Assembly: GCF_020880815.1 (NCBI RefSeq)
Contig: NZ_JAJITD010000021.1
Coordinates: 62,001-126,000, forward strand
From: Paraburkholderia sejongensis
GTDB taxonomy: Bacteria; Pseudomonadota; Gammaproteobacteria; Burkholderiales; Burkholderiaceae
DNA length: 64,000 nt
Direction of reading: 5' to 3'
This document shows positions 30,264-39,707 of this stretch, one piece after another. The notes under the pieces were generated by a model that saw nothing but the letters and a program-made list of their open reading frames with translations, ran no database searches and was not told the DNA's origin. A program made the position numbers and the translations under genes. The stretch's first letter is position 1, and every line of letters begins with the position of its first letter.

Positions 30264-31241
30264 TCATACGCGCGTCTGCAGAGCCAGCACGAGGCTCCGA
30301 TCCGGCAACTCGCCGATGCCCCTCAAACGCTCGGCCATGAACTCGCGCAATACCCGCACCTTCGTGGAAAAACGTCGGTTCGGCAGATACGCCATGTAGA
30401 TCTGCCGGCCGGTCAGTGCGTTGTCGAGCCGGTAGTCGGGCAACATGACTTCGAGCTCGCCGCTTATGAGCAGGTCTCGAATCAGCCAGATTTCAAATTC
30501 GGCAATGCCGAGCCCTGCGCGGGTCGCTTCGAGCAGCAACTCGGAGTGATCGGATTGCAGATTCCCCGACGGCAAGATCGAGGTTGCGTCGTCTCCCTTT
30601 CTCAGGTGCCAGCGCGGATCGCCCTCCGGATGCAAATAGCGCAGGCAGTTGTGCTGCGCAAGGTCGGCCGGTGTGCGCGGCCGACCGCGTCGCGCGAGGT
30701 AGGCGGGCGACGCACACAGAATGCTGTCATTGCGCGACAGCGGCTGCACGATCAGGTTATCCAGATAGTTCTCGCCCTCGTGGATGTCCAGATCGAAGCC
30801 GCCCATCACCATGTCGTTGTGGTTGTCCGTGAGGCGCAGGTCCAGTTGCACGGCTGGGTACAGTTCGAGGAACGGCGCGACTAGCGGCGCGAGATAGCGT
30901 CGCCCGAATGCCACCGGTGCCGTCAGCTTGAGTGGCCCGCTCGGCGCGGCGTCAAGTTCGGCGACCACACGCAGCGTGTCGTCGAGGTCCGCAATCATCG
31001 AAACCGCACGCGAGTGATACAGGCTGCCCGCCTCGGTGAGCGCGACATGGTGCGTCGAGCGATGCAGGAGCGGCACGCCGAGCATCGATTCGAGCGCGGT
31101 GATCTTGCGCGCGATCGTCGAAGTGGCGACCTTCAGTTCGCGGGCGGCGGCAGAAAAGCTGCCCAGTTCGACGATTCTGAGCAGCGCGCGCATCGCGCTC
31201 AGATGGTCAAGACCGGCTTCGTTGGTGTTTTTCGTAAGCAT
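30264..31241 (-). CDS. LysR-family transcriptional regulator
   Basis: LysR-type regulator of about 325 residues from ATG 31241 (an ATG at 31268 and one at 31334 are in frame but would add unusual N-terminal sequence). The winged helix reads RALLRIVELGSFSAAARELK then VATSTIARKITALESMLGVP; the effector domain begins APSGPLKLTAPVAFGRRYLA and has GGFDLDIHEGE. This is the CrgA/AaeR-like subgroup. It is divergent from the asparaginase/ABC operon with about 100 bases between starts, so it probably controls that operon. Confidence 0.9.
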   Translation of the reverse strand: MLTKNTNEAGLDHLSAMRALLRIVELGSFSAAARELKVATSTIARKITALESMLGVPLLHRSTHHVALTEAGSLYHSRAVSMIADLDDTLRVVAELDAAPSGPLKLTAPVAFGRRYLAPLVAPFLELYPAVQLDLRLTDNHNDMVMGGFDLDIHEGENYLDNLIVQPLSRNDSILCASPAYLARRGRPRTPADLAQHNCLRYLHPEGDPRWHLRKGDDATSILPSGNLQSDHSELLLEATRAGLGIAEFEIWLIRDLLISGELEVMLPDYRLDNALTGRQIYMAYLPNRRFSTKVRVLREFMAERLRGIGELPDRSLVLALQTRV

Positions 31242-31343
31242 GGTGCGTTGCGTCCAGTGCAAAACCATTTTCGAAATTACGTCTAAATGCCTTTTTTTGC
31301 AATGATTAAACTCGCCCTGTCTTCTCTCACCCATCCTGAATCG

Positions 31344-32363
31344 ATGACTCTTCCTTCACACGTTCCGCTCGTCGTCGCGACCCGCAACACTCATGTCGAG
31401 CGGGTTCACTGGGGCTCAGTGGCGGTGGTCGACGCTGCGGGCGCGCTGCTCGCTCATGCGGGCGACCCGCACGCGTGGGTGTTCTCGCGCTCGACGTTGA
31501 AACCCTTTCAGGCGCTGCCGTTCGTGCGCGATGGCGGCCCCGACCATTTCGGCTTTACCGACAAGGAACTTGCGCTGTGTTGTGCAAGTCACGGCGGCGA
31601 GGACGTTCACGTCGACACGGTGACTGCGATGCTCACGAAGATCGGCCGGGTCGAGGCGGATCTGCGCTGCGGCACGCAGATGCCCGACCACTATGGCGAG
31701 GACGATCTGCCGCCACGCGGCAGCGTGTTCGACCAGCGCCACCACAACTGCTCGGGCAAGCACGCGGGCTTTCTCGCCTACTGTTGCATGCACGGCTATG
31801 CACACGCGACCTATCTGGAGCGCGATCACGAGCTGCAGCAGGAAATCGCCCGCGAAACCGCGCGGCTTGCCGAACTGCCGCCGTCCGACCTATGGTTCGG
31901 CGTCGACGGTTGCAGTGCGCCGAACATCGGCATGCCGCTGTCTCGCCTCGCGATGATGTGGGGCAAGCTCGCCGCGGGCGCATCCGGTGCGGGCGCGTCG
32001 AGCGACGCAGCGCTCATGCGCATTTTCTCGGCGATGGCCGCGCATCCGCAAATGGTGTCGGGCACCGGCCGGTGCGACTTCGCGCTCGCGCAGGCGTCGA
32101 AAGGCGACTGGGTCGCGAAGGTCGGCGCCGACGGCGTGCACACGGTCGGCGTCCGCAGTCACGGCATCGGTATCGCGGTGAAAATGGCGGACGGCGATTT
32201 CACCGCGGTCTACGCAACGACGATCGCCGTGCTGCGGCAGCTCGGCCTGCCGCTCGAAACCGAGGGCACACCGCTCGCGAAATGGGCCGACCCAGTCCTG
32301 CGCAACGTGCGCGGCACCGCAGTCGGGCAACTGAAGGCGACCGTACAACTCACATGGGCGTAA
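31344..32363 (+). CDS. Asparaginase, Rhizobium-type (AsnA/COG4448 family)
   Basis: About 339-residue enzyme of the thermolabile asparaginase (R. etli asparaginase II-type) family, hydrolysing L-asparagine to aspartate and ammonia. Family blocks: the N-terminal [31 protein letters not shown] with the conserved Sxx[30 protein letters not shown], and [14 protein letters not shown]. There is no signal peptide, so it is cytosolic. ATG 31344 fits the family start; ATG 31287 would add 19 residues. It is the first gene of a five-gene operon with an amino-acid ABC transporter, suggesting uptake of asparagine or of its dicarboxylate products. Confidence 0.88.
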   Translation: MTLPSHVPLVVATRNTHVERVHWGSVAVVDAAGALLAHAGDPHAWVFSRSTLKPFQALPFVRDGGPDHFGFTDKELALCCASHGGEDVHVDTVTAMLTKIGRVEADLRCGTQMPDHYGEDDLPPRGSVFDQRHHNCSGKHAGFLAYCCMHGYAHATYLERDHELQQEIARETARLAELPPSDLWFGVDGCSAPNIGMPLSRLAMMWGKLAAGASGAGASSDAALMRIFSAMAAHPQMVSGTGRCDFALAQASKGDWVAKVGADGVHTVGVRSHGIGIAVKMADGDFTAVYATTIAVLRQLGLPLETEGTPLAKWADPVLRNVRGTAVGQLKATVQLTWA

Positions 32364-32367
32364 AGCG

Positions 32368-33138
32368 ATGGGCATGAACGACAGCGCGAGCCTCGCGGAC
32401 CCTGAAGCCCTCGTCTCGGTGCGCGGCGTGAACAAATCATTCGGCGCGCAGCAGGTGCTGTTCGACGTCGATCTCGACGTTGCGCCCGGCGAAGTAGTCG
32501 TCGTGATCGGTCCGTCCGGTTCCGGCAAATCGACACTGTGCCGCTGCATCAACCGGCTGGAAACGATCGATTCGGGCGAAATTCTGCTTGCGGGTGTTCG
32601 CCTGCCTGAAGAAGGTCGCGCGCTCGCCGCAATGCGCGCGCAGATCGGTATGGTGTTCCAGTCATTCAATCTGTTCTCGCATCGGACGGTGCTGCAAAAT
32701 GTCGCGATGGGGCCGCGCAAGGTGTTACGCCAGCCGCGCGACGAAGCGGAAAGCCTCGCGCGGCGCCTGCTCGCGCGCGTCGGTCTCGCGCACAAGGCCG
32801 ATGCGGTGCCGGCCGAGCTGTCGGGCGGTCAGCAACAGCGCGTCGCGCTCGCCCGTGCGCTCGCGATGCAGCCGAAGGTGATGCTGTTCGACGAACCCAC
32901 GTCCGCGCTCGACCCCGAGATGGTGAGCGAAGTGCTCGCTGTGATGCTCGAGCTCGCGCAAAGCGGCATGACTATGGTCGTCGTCACCCACGAAATGGGA
33001 TTCGCACGCCAGGCAGCGGACCGGATCTTGTTCATGGACGCGGGCCGCATCGTCGAAATTGCGGAGCCCGAAGCTTTCTTCAGCGCGCCGCGCTCCGAGC
33101 GTGCGCGAGATTTTCTCTCCGGAATCCTGGAGCACTGA
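32368..33138 (+). CDS. Amino-acid ABC transporter ATPase (GltL/GlnQ type)
   Basis: 256-residue ATPase. Walker [11 protein letters not shown]-loop [12 protein letters not shown], signature [16 protein letters not shown], Walker [16 protein letters not shown] and the switch histidine [11 protein letters not shown] are all intact. It follows the asparaginase stop by 4 bases. It should energise the two permeases encoded at 34069 and 34719. Confidence 0.95.
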   Translation: MGMNDSASLADPEALVSVRGVNKSFGAQQVLFDVDLDVAPGEVVVVIGPSGSGKSTLCRCINRLETIDSGEILLAGVRLPEEGRALAAMRAQIGMVFQSFNLFSHRTVLQNVAMGPRKVLRQPRDEAESLARRLLARVGLAHKADAVPAELSGGQQQRVALARALAMQPKVMLFDEPTSALDPEMVSEVLAVMLELAQSGMTMVVVTHEMGFARQAADRILFMDAGRIVEIAEPEAFFSAPRSERARDFLSGILEH

Positions 33139-33204
33139 TTTTTTTGAATTAATCGATCGACCCGGCGGCGCCACGCCGCCACGAATAACAGAGGAGATAC
33201 CACC

Positions 33205-34041
33205 ATGCGTATGCAATCCATTGCGGTGCTGGCTTCGTGCGTCGCCGCCGCGCTGTTCGCGGCAAGCGCGCCCGCTCGCGCCGAGAGCTTTCCGCCCGAC
33301 TCCACGATGGCGAAGATCCAGAAGAAGGGCAAACTCGTGGTGGGCACCTCGCTCAATACGCTGATGTTCTCGGTGCGCAATCCTATGACCGGCCAGACGG
33401 AAGGCTTCGAAGGGGACCTCGCGCGCATGCTCGCGAAGAAGCTGACAGGCTCCGAGGACAACGTCGAATGGGTGAAGACGACCACGGAGAACCGCTTGCC
33501 GTTCGTGCAGAACGGGCGCGTCGATGTGGTGGTCGCCACGCTGACGATCAACGACGCGCGCAAGAAAGTAATCGGCTTCGCGGGCCCGTATTACATCGCG
33601 GGTCAGGACATTTTGACCAGGCGCGCGAATACTTCGATCCAGGGCGTGACCGACCTGAACGGCAAAACCGCCTGCGTGCTGAACGGCACAACCGTCGAAG
33701 ACAATGTGAAGAAGCTTGCGCCGCAGGCAAAATTCGTCACGTTCAACGACACCGCCGCGTGCGTCGAAGGGGTGGCCGATGGCCGTTTCGATGCATATGT
33801 CGACGACGGCGCGACGCTTGCCGGCGAGTCGCTGCGTCAGCCCAACAAATTCCGCATCGTCGGCAAGCCGTTCACGCAGGAGCCGTACGGGATGGGCGTT
33901 GCGAAGGACGACACGGTGTTTCGTGAATGGATCGACGCACAGCTCGAACAGTCGATCAAGGACGGCACGTGGAACAAGCTGTATGCGAAGAACCTCGAAG
34001 GCACGCTCGGCAAGCCTCAGGTACCGACGATCCAACCCTGA
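33205..34041 (+). CDS. Amino-acid ABC transporter substrate-binding protein (GltI-like)
   Basis: 278-residue periplasmic binding protein. Signal peptide with cleavage after APARA (about residue 27). The bacterial SBP_3 fold is shown by KIQKKGKLVVGTSLNTLMFS, EGFEGDLARMLAKKL, NGRVDVVVATLTINDARKK, FAGPYYIAGQDIL, and DTAACVEGVADGRFDAYVDD. The resemblance is to glutamate/aspartate-binding proteins, agreeing with the asparaginase partner. A strong GAGGAG site lies 8 bases upstream of ATG. Confidence 0.93.
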   Translation: MRMQSIAVLASCVAAALFAASAPARAESFPPDSTMAKIQKKGKLVVGTSLNTLMFSVRNPMTGQTEGFEGDLARMLAKKLTGSEDNVEWVKTTTENRLPFVQNGRVDVVVATLTINDARKKVIGFAGPYYIAGQDILTRRANTSIQGVTDLNGKTACVLNGTTVEDNVKKLAPQAKFVTFNDTAACVEGVADGRFDAYVDDGATLAGESLRQPNKFRIVGKPFTQEPYGMGVAKDDTVFREWIDAQLEQSIKDGTWNKLYAKNLEGTLGKPQVPTIQP

Positions 34042-34068
34042 CCGGTCGCCGACCGAACTGTCATATTC

Positions 34069-34722
34069 ATGGACTTCCTGCATCCCCTGCTGCCGTTCGC
34101 GTGGCGCTTCGTCCAGGCGATGGGCGTCACCATCGAGCTGACCGCGCTGTCGTTCGCGATGGCTTTTGCACTGGGCGTCGCGCTCAGCGTAGTGGCCGTG
34201 AGCCCCCTTGCACCGCTGCGTTGGTTCGCCGCAACCTACGTTGAAATCATGCGGATGACGCCGCTGCTTGCGCTGTTGCTGCTGTTCGTGTTCGGCCTGC
34301 CGAAGCTGGGCTTGATGTATTCGCTGAGTGCGTCGTCGGTGCTGGTACTGGGCTTTTACACCGCCGCGTGGGTCGCCGAGGTGCTTAGAGCGGGGGTCAA
34401 TGCGGTGCCGGCCGGGCAAATCGAGGCCGCGCGCAGCATCGGCATGCGGTTTGACCAGGTACTCTCGAACGTGGTGATCCCGCAGGCAATGCGCACCGTG
34501 ATTCCGCCGCTTGGCAACCTGTTCGTCAACCAGATCAAGGCGTCGTCGATCGCGGCGGCAATCGGCGTTTTCGACATCACCTACACGGCGCAGCGGATCA
34601 ACTTCGAAACGGCGCAGGCGGTGCCGACCTTCGCGGCAGCGATGGTTGCCTATATGGCACTGACTATCCCGCTCGGGCTGGCGATGCGGCGGCTCGAACA
34701 GAAATTGGCGGTGGCGCGATGA
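34069..34722 (+). CDS. Amino-acid ABC transporter permease (GltJ-like)
   Basis: 217-residue membrane permease of the HisMQ family: GVTIELTALSFAMAFALGVA, EIMRMTPLLALLLLFVFGLP, the EAA loop GQIEAARSIGMRFDQVLSNV, then IPQAMRTVIPPLGNLFVNQI. The stop overlaps the start of the next permease by ATGA. Two different permeases in one operon is normal for polar amino-acid transporters. Confidence 0.93.
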   Translation: MDFLHPLLPFAWRFVQAMGVTIELTALSFAMAFALGVALSVVAVSPLAPLRWFAATYVEIMRMTPLLALLLLFVFGLPKLGLMYSLSASSVLVLGFYTAAWVAEVLRAGVNAVPAGQIEAARSIGMRFDQVLSNVVIPQAMRTVIPPLGNLFVNQIKASSIAAAIGVFDITYTAQRINFETAQAVPTFAAAMVAYMALTIPLGLAMRRLEQKLAVAR

Positions 34723-35624
34723 ACCGCCCGCCTACTCTTTATGAACCGGCGGGACCGCTCGGACGCAAACGGCAATGCGTGTTTTCGGTCGTTAGCGCGC
34801 TCGCTGTGTGTGCGTTGCTGCTCGGAATTGGGATGCGTCTGCAATCGAGCGGACAGTTCGACGCCGACAAATGGGCGATTTTTCTGCACTGGGGCACGGT
34901 CAGGTTCCTGCTCGACGGCCTTGTGTCGACGATCATGGCCGCAGCGTGCTCGGCGCTCGCCGCGTTCGTGCTAGCGCTGCCGCTCGCGTTGTGGCGATTG
35001 TCGATGCGGCCGTGGGTCAGCCGTCTCGCCGGTGCGTACATCGAGTTCTTTCGTGCGATTCCGCTGCTGCTGCTGATTCTCTTCATGGTGATCGAGCTGC
35101 CGGCACTCCGTCTTGATTGGCCCGCGCTCGGCTTTCTTGTGTTCGCGATGGCCCTGCATCACTCGGCGCTGACGGCCGAGGTGGTGCGCGCAGGCATTCT
35201 ATCGCTGCCGCGCGGCCAACGAGAGGCGGCGCTCGCGCTTGGCATGCGGCCGTCGCAGGCGATGCTGCTTGTGGTGCTGCCGCAGGCGCTGCGTAGCATG
35301 CTGCCGGCGCTGATCAGTTCGGTGCTGGCGATCGTGCAGGACACCTCGCTTGGCTACGTGATTCCATACGACGAGCTGCTGCATCGCTCGCAGGACGTGT
35401 CGAGCTATGCGCCGCAATCATTGTTGCAAGCCGCGTTCATCGTGACAATGATGTATGGCTTGGTCAGCGCGGTGCTCCTTTATCTGAAGCGCTGCGTGCT
35501 TCGGCGTCAGGGGCGGGCGCTGGCGCGCGGGGTGACGAAGCGAACGCGCACTGGCGCCGCCACTGTGGTTGAGGCGGCGCAGGATGTGTGCGCACCTGCA
35601 GCAGAAGTGAATTCACGCGAATAA
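34719..35624 (+). CDS. Amino-acid ABC transporter permease (GltK-like)
   Basis: 301-residue permease, longer than its partner because of an extra N-terminal helix (VFSVVSALAVCALLLGIGMR) and a basic C-terminal tail. Core motifs: FLLDGLVSTIMAAACSALAA, EFFRAIPLLLLILFMVIELP, EAA loop GQREAALALGMRPSQAMLLV, and LPQALRSMLPALISSVLAIV. Start overlaps the previous stop (ATGA). It is the last gene of the asparaginase/ABC operon; a hairpin overlaps its stop codon. Confidence 0.93.
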   Translation: MNRPPTLYEPAGPLGRKRQCVFSVVSALAVCALLLGIGMRLQSSGQFDADKWAIFLHWGTVRFLLDGLVSTIMAAACSALAAFVLALPLALWRLSMRPWVSRLAGAYIEFFRAIPLLLLILFMVIELPALRLDWPALGFLVFAMALHHSALTAEVVRAGILSLPRGQREAALALGMRPSQAMLLVVLPQALRSMLPALISSVLAIVQDTSLGYVIPYDELLHRSQDVSSYAPQSLLQAAFIVTMMYGLVSAVLLYLKRCVLRRQGRALARGVTKRTRTGAATVVEAAQDVCAPAAEVNSRE

Positions 35625-35646
35625 CGCTGCACCAGTGCGTTATTCG
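35618..35646 (+). terminator. Hairpin at end of asparaginase/ABC operon
   Basis: Perfect 10-base inverted repeat CGAATAACGC / GCGTTATTCG with a 9-base loop, overlapping the permease stop codon. There is no T-run, so termination is uncertain; it may stabilise the 3' end. A separate 10-base palindrome GTGAATTCAC is just upstream (35607-35616). The following bases to about 35954 hold no recognisable gene. Confidence 0.4.
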
Positions 35647-35954
35647 TCATCGTCGCGTCGCGCCGGTCCGGGTATTGGATCGGTCGCACCCACCGTTCGG
35701 ACCTGATCCCCGTCCCCGTCGTCAAGCGCGCGCTTCAGAAGCTTCGGCCCACCGATCCCCGGCTACAAATCGCGTCGCGACCAACGTAGTATCGTTGTCA
35801 TTCTAGGTACCTACGCTTGCCTCACCGCAATGGAACGCCCGTTGAGCGAACCGACGTTTTGCGAATGAGGTTTCGGTACTACGCCTCAGCGGGTTCTGTC
35901 GCAATACGGAAGGTGGCCGGCGAGAGCGCTGAAATACAGAGGATTGCTTATGCA

Positions 35955-36603
35955 CAGAGAGAATAGAATTGCTGGGCGGGAGAGAGCGCCTTACGGCCGT
36001 CGTTCATCTGACCATCGCGAATCATATGCATGGTCTCAATTCCGCGCAGAATGATGCGTGCGCAACGAAAAATCCTGAAAACCCATCATTGGGCGCGTTC
36101 GACGCTCGAGGCCTTGGGATCCTGTTCGACAATGTTGTTCAGATACGCCTTCTGGCGGACCTTGATTGGAGTTTCCCGCTTGGCGTTGATCGCTTGCAAG
36201 GCAGCCAGATTCGATCCGCTCTTATCGATGGTCACGGTCTCTGGCTCGCCATTCTGATCGATTGCCTTTCGAAATAGGCCCGGGCCGCAGCCTTATCCCG
36301 TCGGGCTCGCAGCAGAAAATCAACGGTGTTGCCTGACTTGTCGACGGCCCGGTTAAGATACCGCCACTCACGCCGGATTCGAATGTAGGTCTCGTCCACC
36401 CTCCAGCTCTTGCCGACCGCCCGTTTGCACCGTCGAAACGCCTTCTCCAGGACCGGCAAGAGTTTGAGCGCGCAACGATGAACCGTCGAGTGATCGACCG
36501 CAAACCCGCGCTCGGCCCTCATCTGCCCGAGATGACGCAGGCTCAGCGGATAATGCAACCGTCTGAGCGCTTTTGCTACCGCTGGACTCAGCAGCTGGTT
36601 CAT
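35955..36603 (-). pseudogene. IS6-family transposase, frameshifted
   Basis: IS6 (IS26-like) transposase in three frames. Part 1 (36603-36240): YPLSLRHLGQMRAERGFAVD, GKSWRVDETYIRIRREWRYL and AVDKSGNTVDFLLRARRDKA. Part 2 (about 36260-36110): NGEPETVTIDKSGSNLAALQ, RQKAYLNNIVEQD. Part 3: PMMGFQDF and ETMHMIRDGQMN near 36000. All three catalytic regions are readable but at least two shifts inactivate it. It differs in detail from the remnant at 18.3 kb. Confidence 0.85.
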
Positions 36604-36742
36604 CGATCACGCCACGCATTCAGCGCCCGTGAGCATAGCAGTTCGGCTTATTGCGACAGATCCTTTCGGGAACGTCAATGGCAGGTGAACCGCGCCCGAC
36701 CGGCCGTCGCGGTCCGTTGCGGGCCATGTCGTGTGCTGAAGC

Positions 36743-37876
36743 TTAGAACGAGGTGCGCAAACCAGCGGTGACAACCCACGGATTGAAGCCCGGCGTGACC
36801 GCCGCGTAGGTCGAGTTCAGCAGCGCGAAGCCCTGGGTCGAGTGGCTGTTGTTGGTAATCCGCGCCGCGTAGCCATACAGCTGGGTGCGCCGCGACAGGA
36901 AGTACACGTAGCCGACGTTGTAGGCCATCGCGCGCGCGTCCGCGTTCTCGATGCGGCGCGCGACGCCCAGTTCCATGTCGCCGGGGCCGGCCGGAATCCG
37001 CGCGTTGAGCATGAACGACGACGCGAACCATGCGGTGGCGTCGGTGCGCTTCGAATACAGATAGTTCGCGCCGATCACGTTGTTGCCGATCTGATAGGTC
37101 GCGGCGACGATCTGCGTGAGTTGCGACGACGCCGACAGCGTGGTGAGGTTCTGGTAGTACTGGTAACGATTGACGCCATAGCCGAGCGTCAGACCGTTCT
37201 TCGCGTACTGCACGTTCGCGCCGAGGTTGCGGCCGTCGGCGGTCTGCCCGCTCGCGTTCTGCGCGCCGAACGAATATCCGATTTCCGCCGACACGCCGCC
37301 GAGCGTATTCGGCGTGCGATAGCGCACCGAGTTCGAATAGAAGCCGCCAGTGCCGGATTTGCCGAGCGTCGTCGTGTGTTGCAGCGACATGATCGCGGCC
37401 GGATTCGACAGGCCATAAGTGCCGACGTCCGAGCCGAGATAGACCCAGTAAATCGGCAGATACAGATTGCCGGCGTCGATGCTGCCGTAGCGGTCGCTCG
37501 ACAGGCCGACCACCGCGCCCCGGTTGAACATCGTCGCGCCGCCGCCCACGCCGGTGTAGGTGTTAAAGCCGGTTTCGAGCTGGAAATTCGCGTGGTAACC
37601 GCCGCCGAGGTCTTCACTGCCCCGGAAGCCGAAACGCGACGCCTGCAAATTGCCGCTCGCGGCCATCGCGGTCGGCGACACCGTGCTGTTGAACTTGCCG
37701 TACTGGATCGCCGAGTCGACGATCCCGTACAACGTGACGCTCGTTTGCGCGTGCGCGGCCGGCACGACACCGGCGCATGCGGCGGCGAGAGCGCACAGCT
37801 TGAGGCCGTGGCCGAGCGAACGGCGCTTGTCGCTGCGCGTACCGTTGTTATCGGGTTGCGAGTTGCGGGTTTTCAT
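36743..37876 (-). CDS. Trimeric outer-membrane porin (Burkholderia OmpC-like)
   Basis: Gram-negative porin, about 377 residues from ATG 37876. The signal region is long and basic (NGTRSDKRRSLGHGLKLCAL) and ends AAHAQ; the mature protein starts SVTLYGIVDSAIQYG, the hallmark of beta-proteobacterial porins. Further porin marks are ASRFGFRGSEDLGGGYHANF, the QLETGF strand, and the C-terminal strand ending WVVTAGLRTSF with terminal Phe. It lies 138 bases after the sulfoquinovose gene cluster on the same strand, with a perfect hairpin between, and may serve passage of the sulfosugar; that is inference. Confidence 0.93.
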   Translation of the reverse strand: MKTRNSQPDNNGTRSDKRRSLGHGLKLCALAAACAGVVPAAHAQTSVTLYGIVDSAIQYGKFNSTVSPTAMAASGNLQASRFGFRGSEDLGGGYHANFQLETGFNTYTGVGGGATMFNRGAVVGLSSDRYGSIDAGNLYLPIYWVYLGSDVGTYGLSNPAAIMSLQHTTTLGKSGTGGFYSNSVRYRTPNTLGGVSAEIGYSFGAQNASGQTADGRNLGANVQYAKNGLTLGYGVNRYQYYQNLTTLSASSQLTQIVAATYQIGNNVIGANYLYSKRTDATAWFASSFMLNARIPAGPGDMELGVARRIENADARAMAYNVGYVYFLSRRTQLYGYAARITNNSHSTQGFALLNSTYAAVTPGFNPWVVTAGLRTSF

Positions 37877-37966
37877 ACCGCAGTAGTGCGAAATATTTTT
37901 ATCGGCTGCCATCAAAGCGTCTCCAAACCTGTGCATTTTCTGTTTTTAATCACACCAACAAACTTC

Positions 37967-37992
37967 GATCGAACTTCAACCGAAGTTCGATC
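37967..37992. promoter_or_regulatory. Perfect 11-bp inverted repeat upstream of porin gene
   Basis: GATCGAACTTC, loop AACC, GAAGTTCGATC: a perfect 11-base-pair stem in the gap between the SDR stop (38015) and the porin start (37876). No T-run follows on either strand, so it could be an attenuating mRNA hairpin or a dyad binding site rather than a classical terminator. Confidence 0.5.
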
Positions 37993-38014
37993 GCTCCACT
38001 TCAATCGATCTTTT

Positions 38015-39706
38015 TCATCCCACCACCGACACCTGCGCGAGCCCCGCATCGACGACGAGGTTCTGGCCGGTGATCGTCGCGGCCTGCGGGCTCGCGAGGA
38101 ACAGCACCGAGTCGGCGATATGCTTCGGCTCGACGCGCAGCTTCAGGCATTGCAGGTCGATGAACTGCTGGTCGGCGCTCGCATCGCGCCACAGCGCGCT
38201 TTGCCGTTCGGTGACGACCGCGCCGGGCAGCACCGCGTTCACGCGGATGTTCTGTTCGCCGAGTTCGCGCGCGAGCGTGCGGGTGATGCCCGAAATCGCC
38301 GCCTTCGATGCGGTGTAGCCGATCAGATTTGGCCGTCCGCGCAGCCACGAAATCGAGCCGAGATTGACGATCGCGCCGCCGCCGGCCGCCTGCATCGCGG
38401 GAGCCACGCGCTGGGTTGCGAATACGTGGTGGGTGAGATTCACCGCGAGCATGTCGTGCCACATGTCGACCGTCAGATCGCTCAGCGCATGACGGGTGTC
38501 GCGGCCCGCGTTGTTCACTAGCGTGCGGATCGGGCCGAGCGTGCGCGCGGCGTCGTCGAGCACGACGCGATACGCGTCGATGTCGCGTACGTCGCAGACC
38601 GCGAACCACGGCTTCAGGCGCTTCACGCCGTCGCCGTTATCGGTTGCGCCGAGACGCTCGCACAGGGCGTTCCCCGCCGCGTTGTCGATATCGCAGAACG
38701 CGACTTGCGCGCCCTGCTCCCAGAATGCTTCGACCAGCGCTTCGCCGATCCCCGACGCGCCCCCGGAAATGAACGCGACCTGGCCCGCGAGGCCCGGATA
38801 AATTGGCCGTGATGTCATGACTGTGTCCTTGCAGATTCGGTGGTGGGCGGCGACAGCGTGAAGCGCATGCGCGGCGAGCGTCGCGCCCGGTTCGAGCACG
38901 TGCATCGCCGGCTCGATGCCGTTCAGCGCATTGTTCGGATGGCTAACCGGCTCGAACGCATAGAACGGTTGGCCTTCCGGGCGGAACAGCACCGCGCAGC
39001 GCAGTGCGTCGCTCGCGGCGATATCGATGCGGTGATGCGGCGCGTGAATCGAAGCCGTGCGGCTCCAGCCCGTGAAGCAGTTGTCGATCACGGTGGCGTC
39101 GAGCGTTTGCAGCGTGGGAGGCACGACGCGCTCGCGCGGCAATTGATCTGGACCGCTAACCAGCATCGATTCCCATTGCGTCGCCAGACGCGTGTCGCCG
39201 AGTTCGGTATGCAGCGGGAAGAACGTATGCCAGCCGAGGCCGGCGGGCGCGCGGCGCGTGTCGAGATTCGTGATGCTCAGCGTCAACGTCAGCGTGTCGC
39301 CTTCGATGCCAAAGCGCTGCCGAGCTTCAAACGTGAACGGCCAGGAAGAGTCGGGCGTATGGTTCAGACGCAGATCGAGCGTGGCGTCGTTGTGCGACTC
39401 CACTGCCCATTCGCGCTGAAAGCCGACGCCTTGAATCGAATGCGGCTCATTCGGGAAATTCGGTTGCAGCGTATACGCATGCCCATCGAACTCGAAGCGC
39501 CCGTAGCCGACGCGATTCGAAAACGGCACCAGCGGATAGCATGCACTCTTGCGCACCAGCGCCGCCGCGAGATGCTCGTCGGTGGTCGGGCGCAGCACGT
39601 CGTGACCGCGCCATTGCGCATCGATAATCGAGCCACCGAGCGACGGCGCGAGGCGCACGCGCCACGCATCGCTGGTCAGTTCGAGCAACGGAGAAACAGC
39701 GCTCAT
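38015..39706 (-). CDS. Fused SQ mutarotase (aldose 1-epimerase) and SDR dehydrogenase
   Basis: One 563-residue frame encoding two enzymes. Residues 1-296: aldose 1-epimerase/GalM fold (FEFDGHAYTLQPNFPNEPHS, GLGWHTFFPLHTE, FYAFEPVSHPNNALNGIEP). Residues 297-563: classical SDR with cofactor motif FISGGASGIGEAL, NNAGRD, and catalytic GYTASKAAISG. In the sulfo-ED pathway these would be sulfoquinovose mutarotase and NAD-dependent SQ dehydrogenase (SQ to sulfogluconolactone). The joint ICKDTV-MTSRPIY looks like a translated intergenic spacer, and AAGGA lies 7 bases before the internal Met297 (38818), so the dehydrogenase may also be made separately. ATG 39706 follows the aldolase stop at once; 39727 is an alternative start. 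Confidence 0.85.
   Translation of the reverse strand: MSAVSPLLELTSDAWRVRLAPSLGGSIIDAQWRGHDVLRPTTDEHLAAALVRKSACYPLVPFSNRVGYGRFEFDGHAYTLQPNFPNEPHSIQGVGFQREWAVESHNDATLDLRLNHTPDSSWPFTFEARQRFGIEGDTLTLTLSITNLDTRRAPAGLGWHTFFPLHTELGDTRLATQWESMLVSGPDQLPRERVVPPTLQTLDATVIDNCFTGWSRTASIHAPHHRIDIAASDALRCAVLFRPEGQPFYAFEPVSHPNNALNGIEPAMHVLEPGATLAAHALHAVAAHHRICKDTVMTSRPIYPGLAGQVAFISGGASGIGEALVEAFWEQGAQVAFCDIDNAAGNALCERLGATDNGDGVKRLKPWFAVCDVRDIDAYRVVLDDAARTLGPIRTLVNNAGRDTRHALSDLTVDMWHDMLAVNLTHHVFATQRVAPAMQAAGGGAIVNLGSISWLRGRPNLIGYTASKAAISGITRTLARELGEQNIRVNAVLPGAVVTERQSALWRDASADQQFIDLQCLKLRVEPKHIADSVLFLASPQAATITGQNLVVDAGLAQVSVVG
38816..38830 (-). promoter_or_regulatory. Internal ribosome-binding site and start for SDR
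   Basis: AAGGA (38826-38830), 7 bases, then ATG (38816-38818) inside the fused frame, exactly at the start of the SDR domain. It suggests that the upstream epimerase lost its stop codon and that the dehydrogenase can still be initiated independently. Confidence 0.55.
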
Positions 39707-39707
39707 C

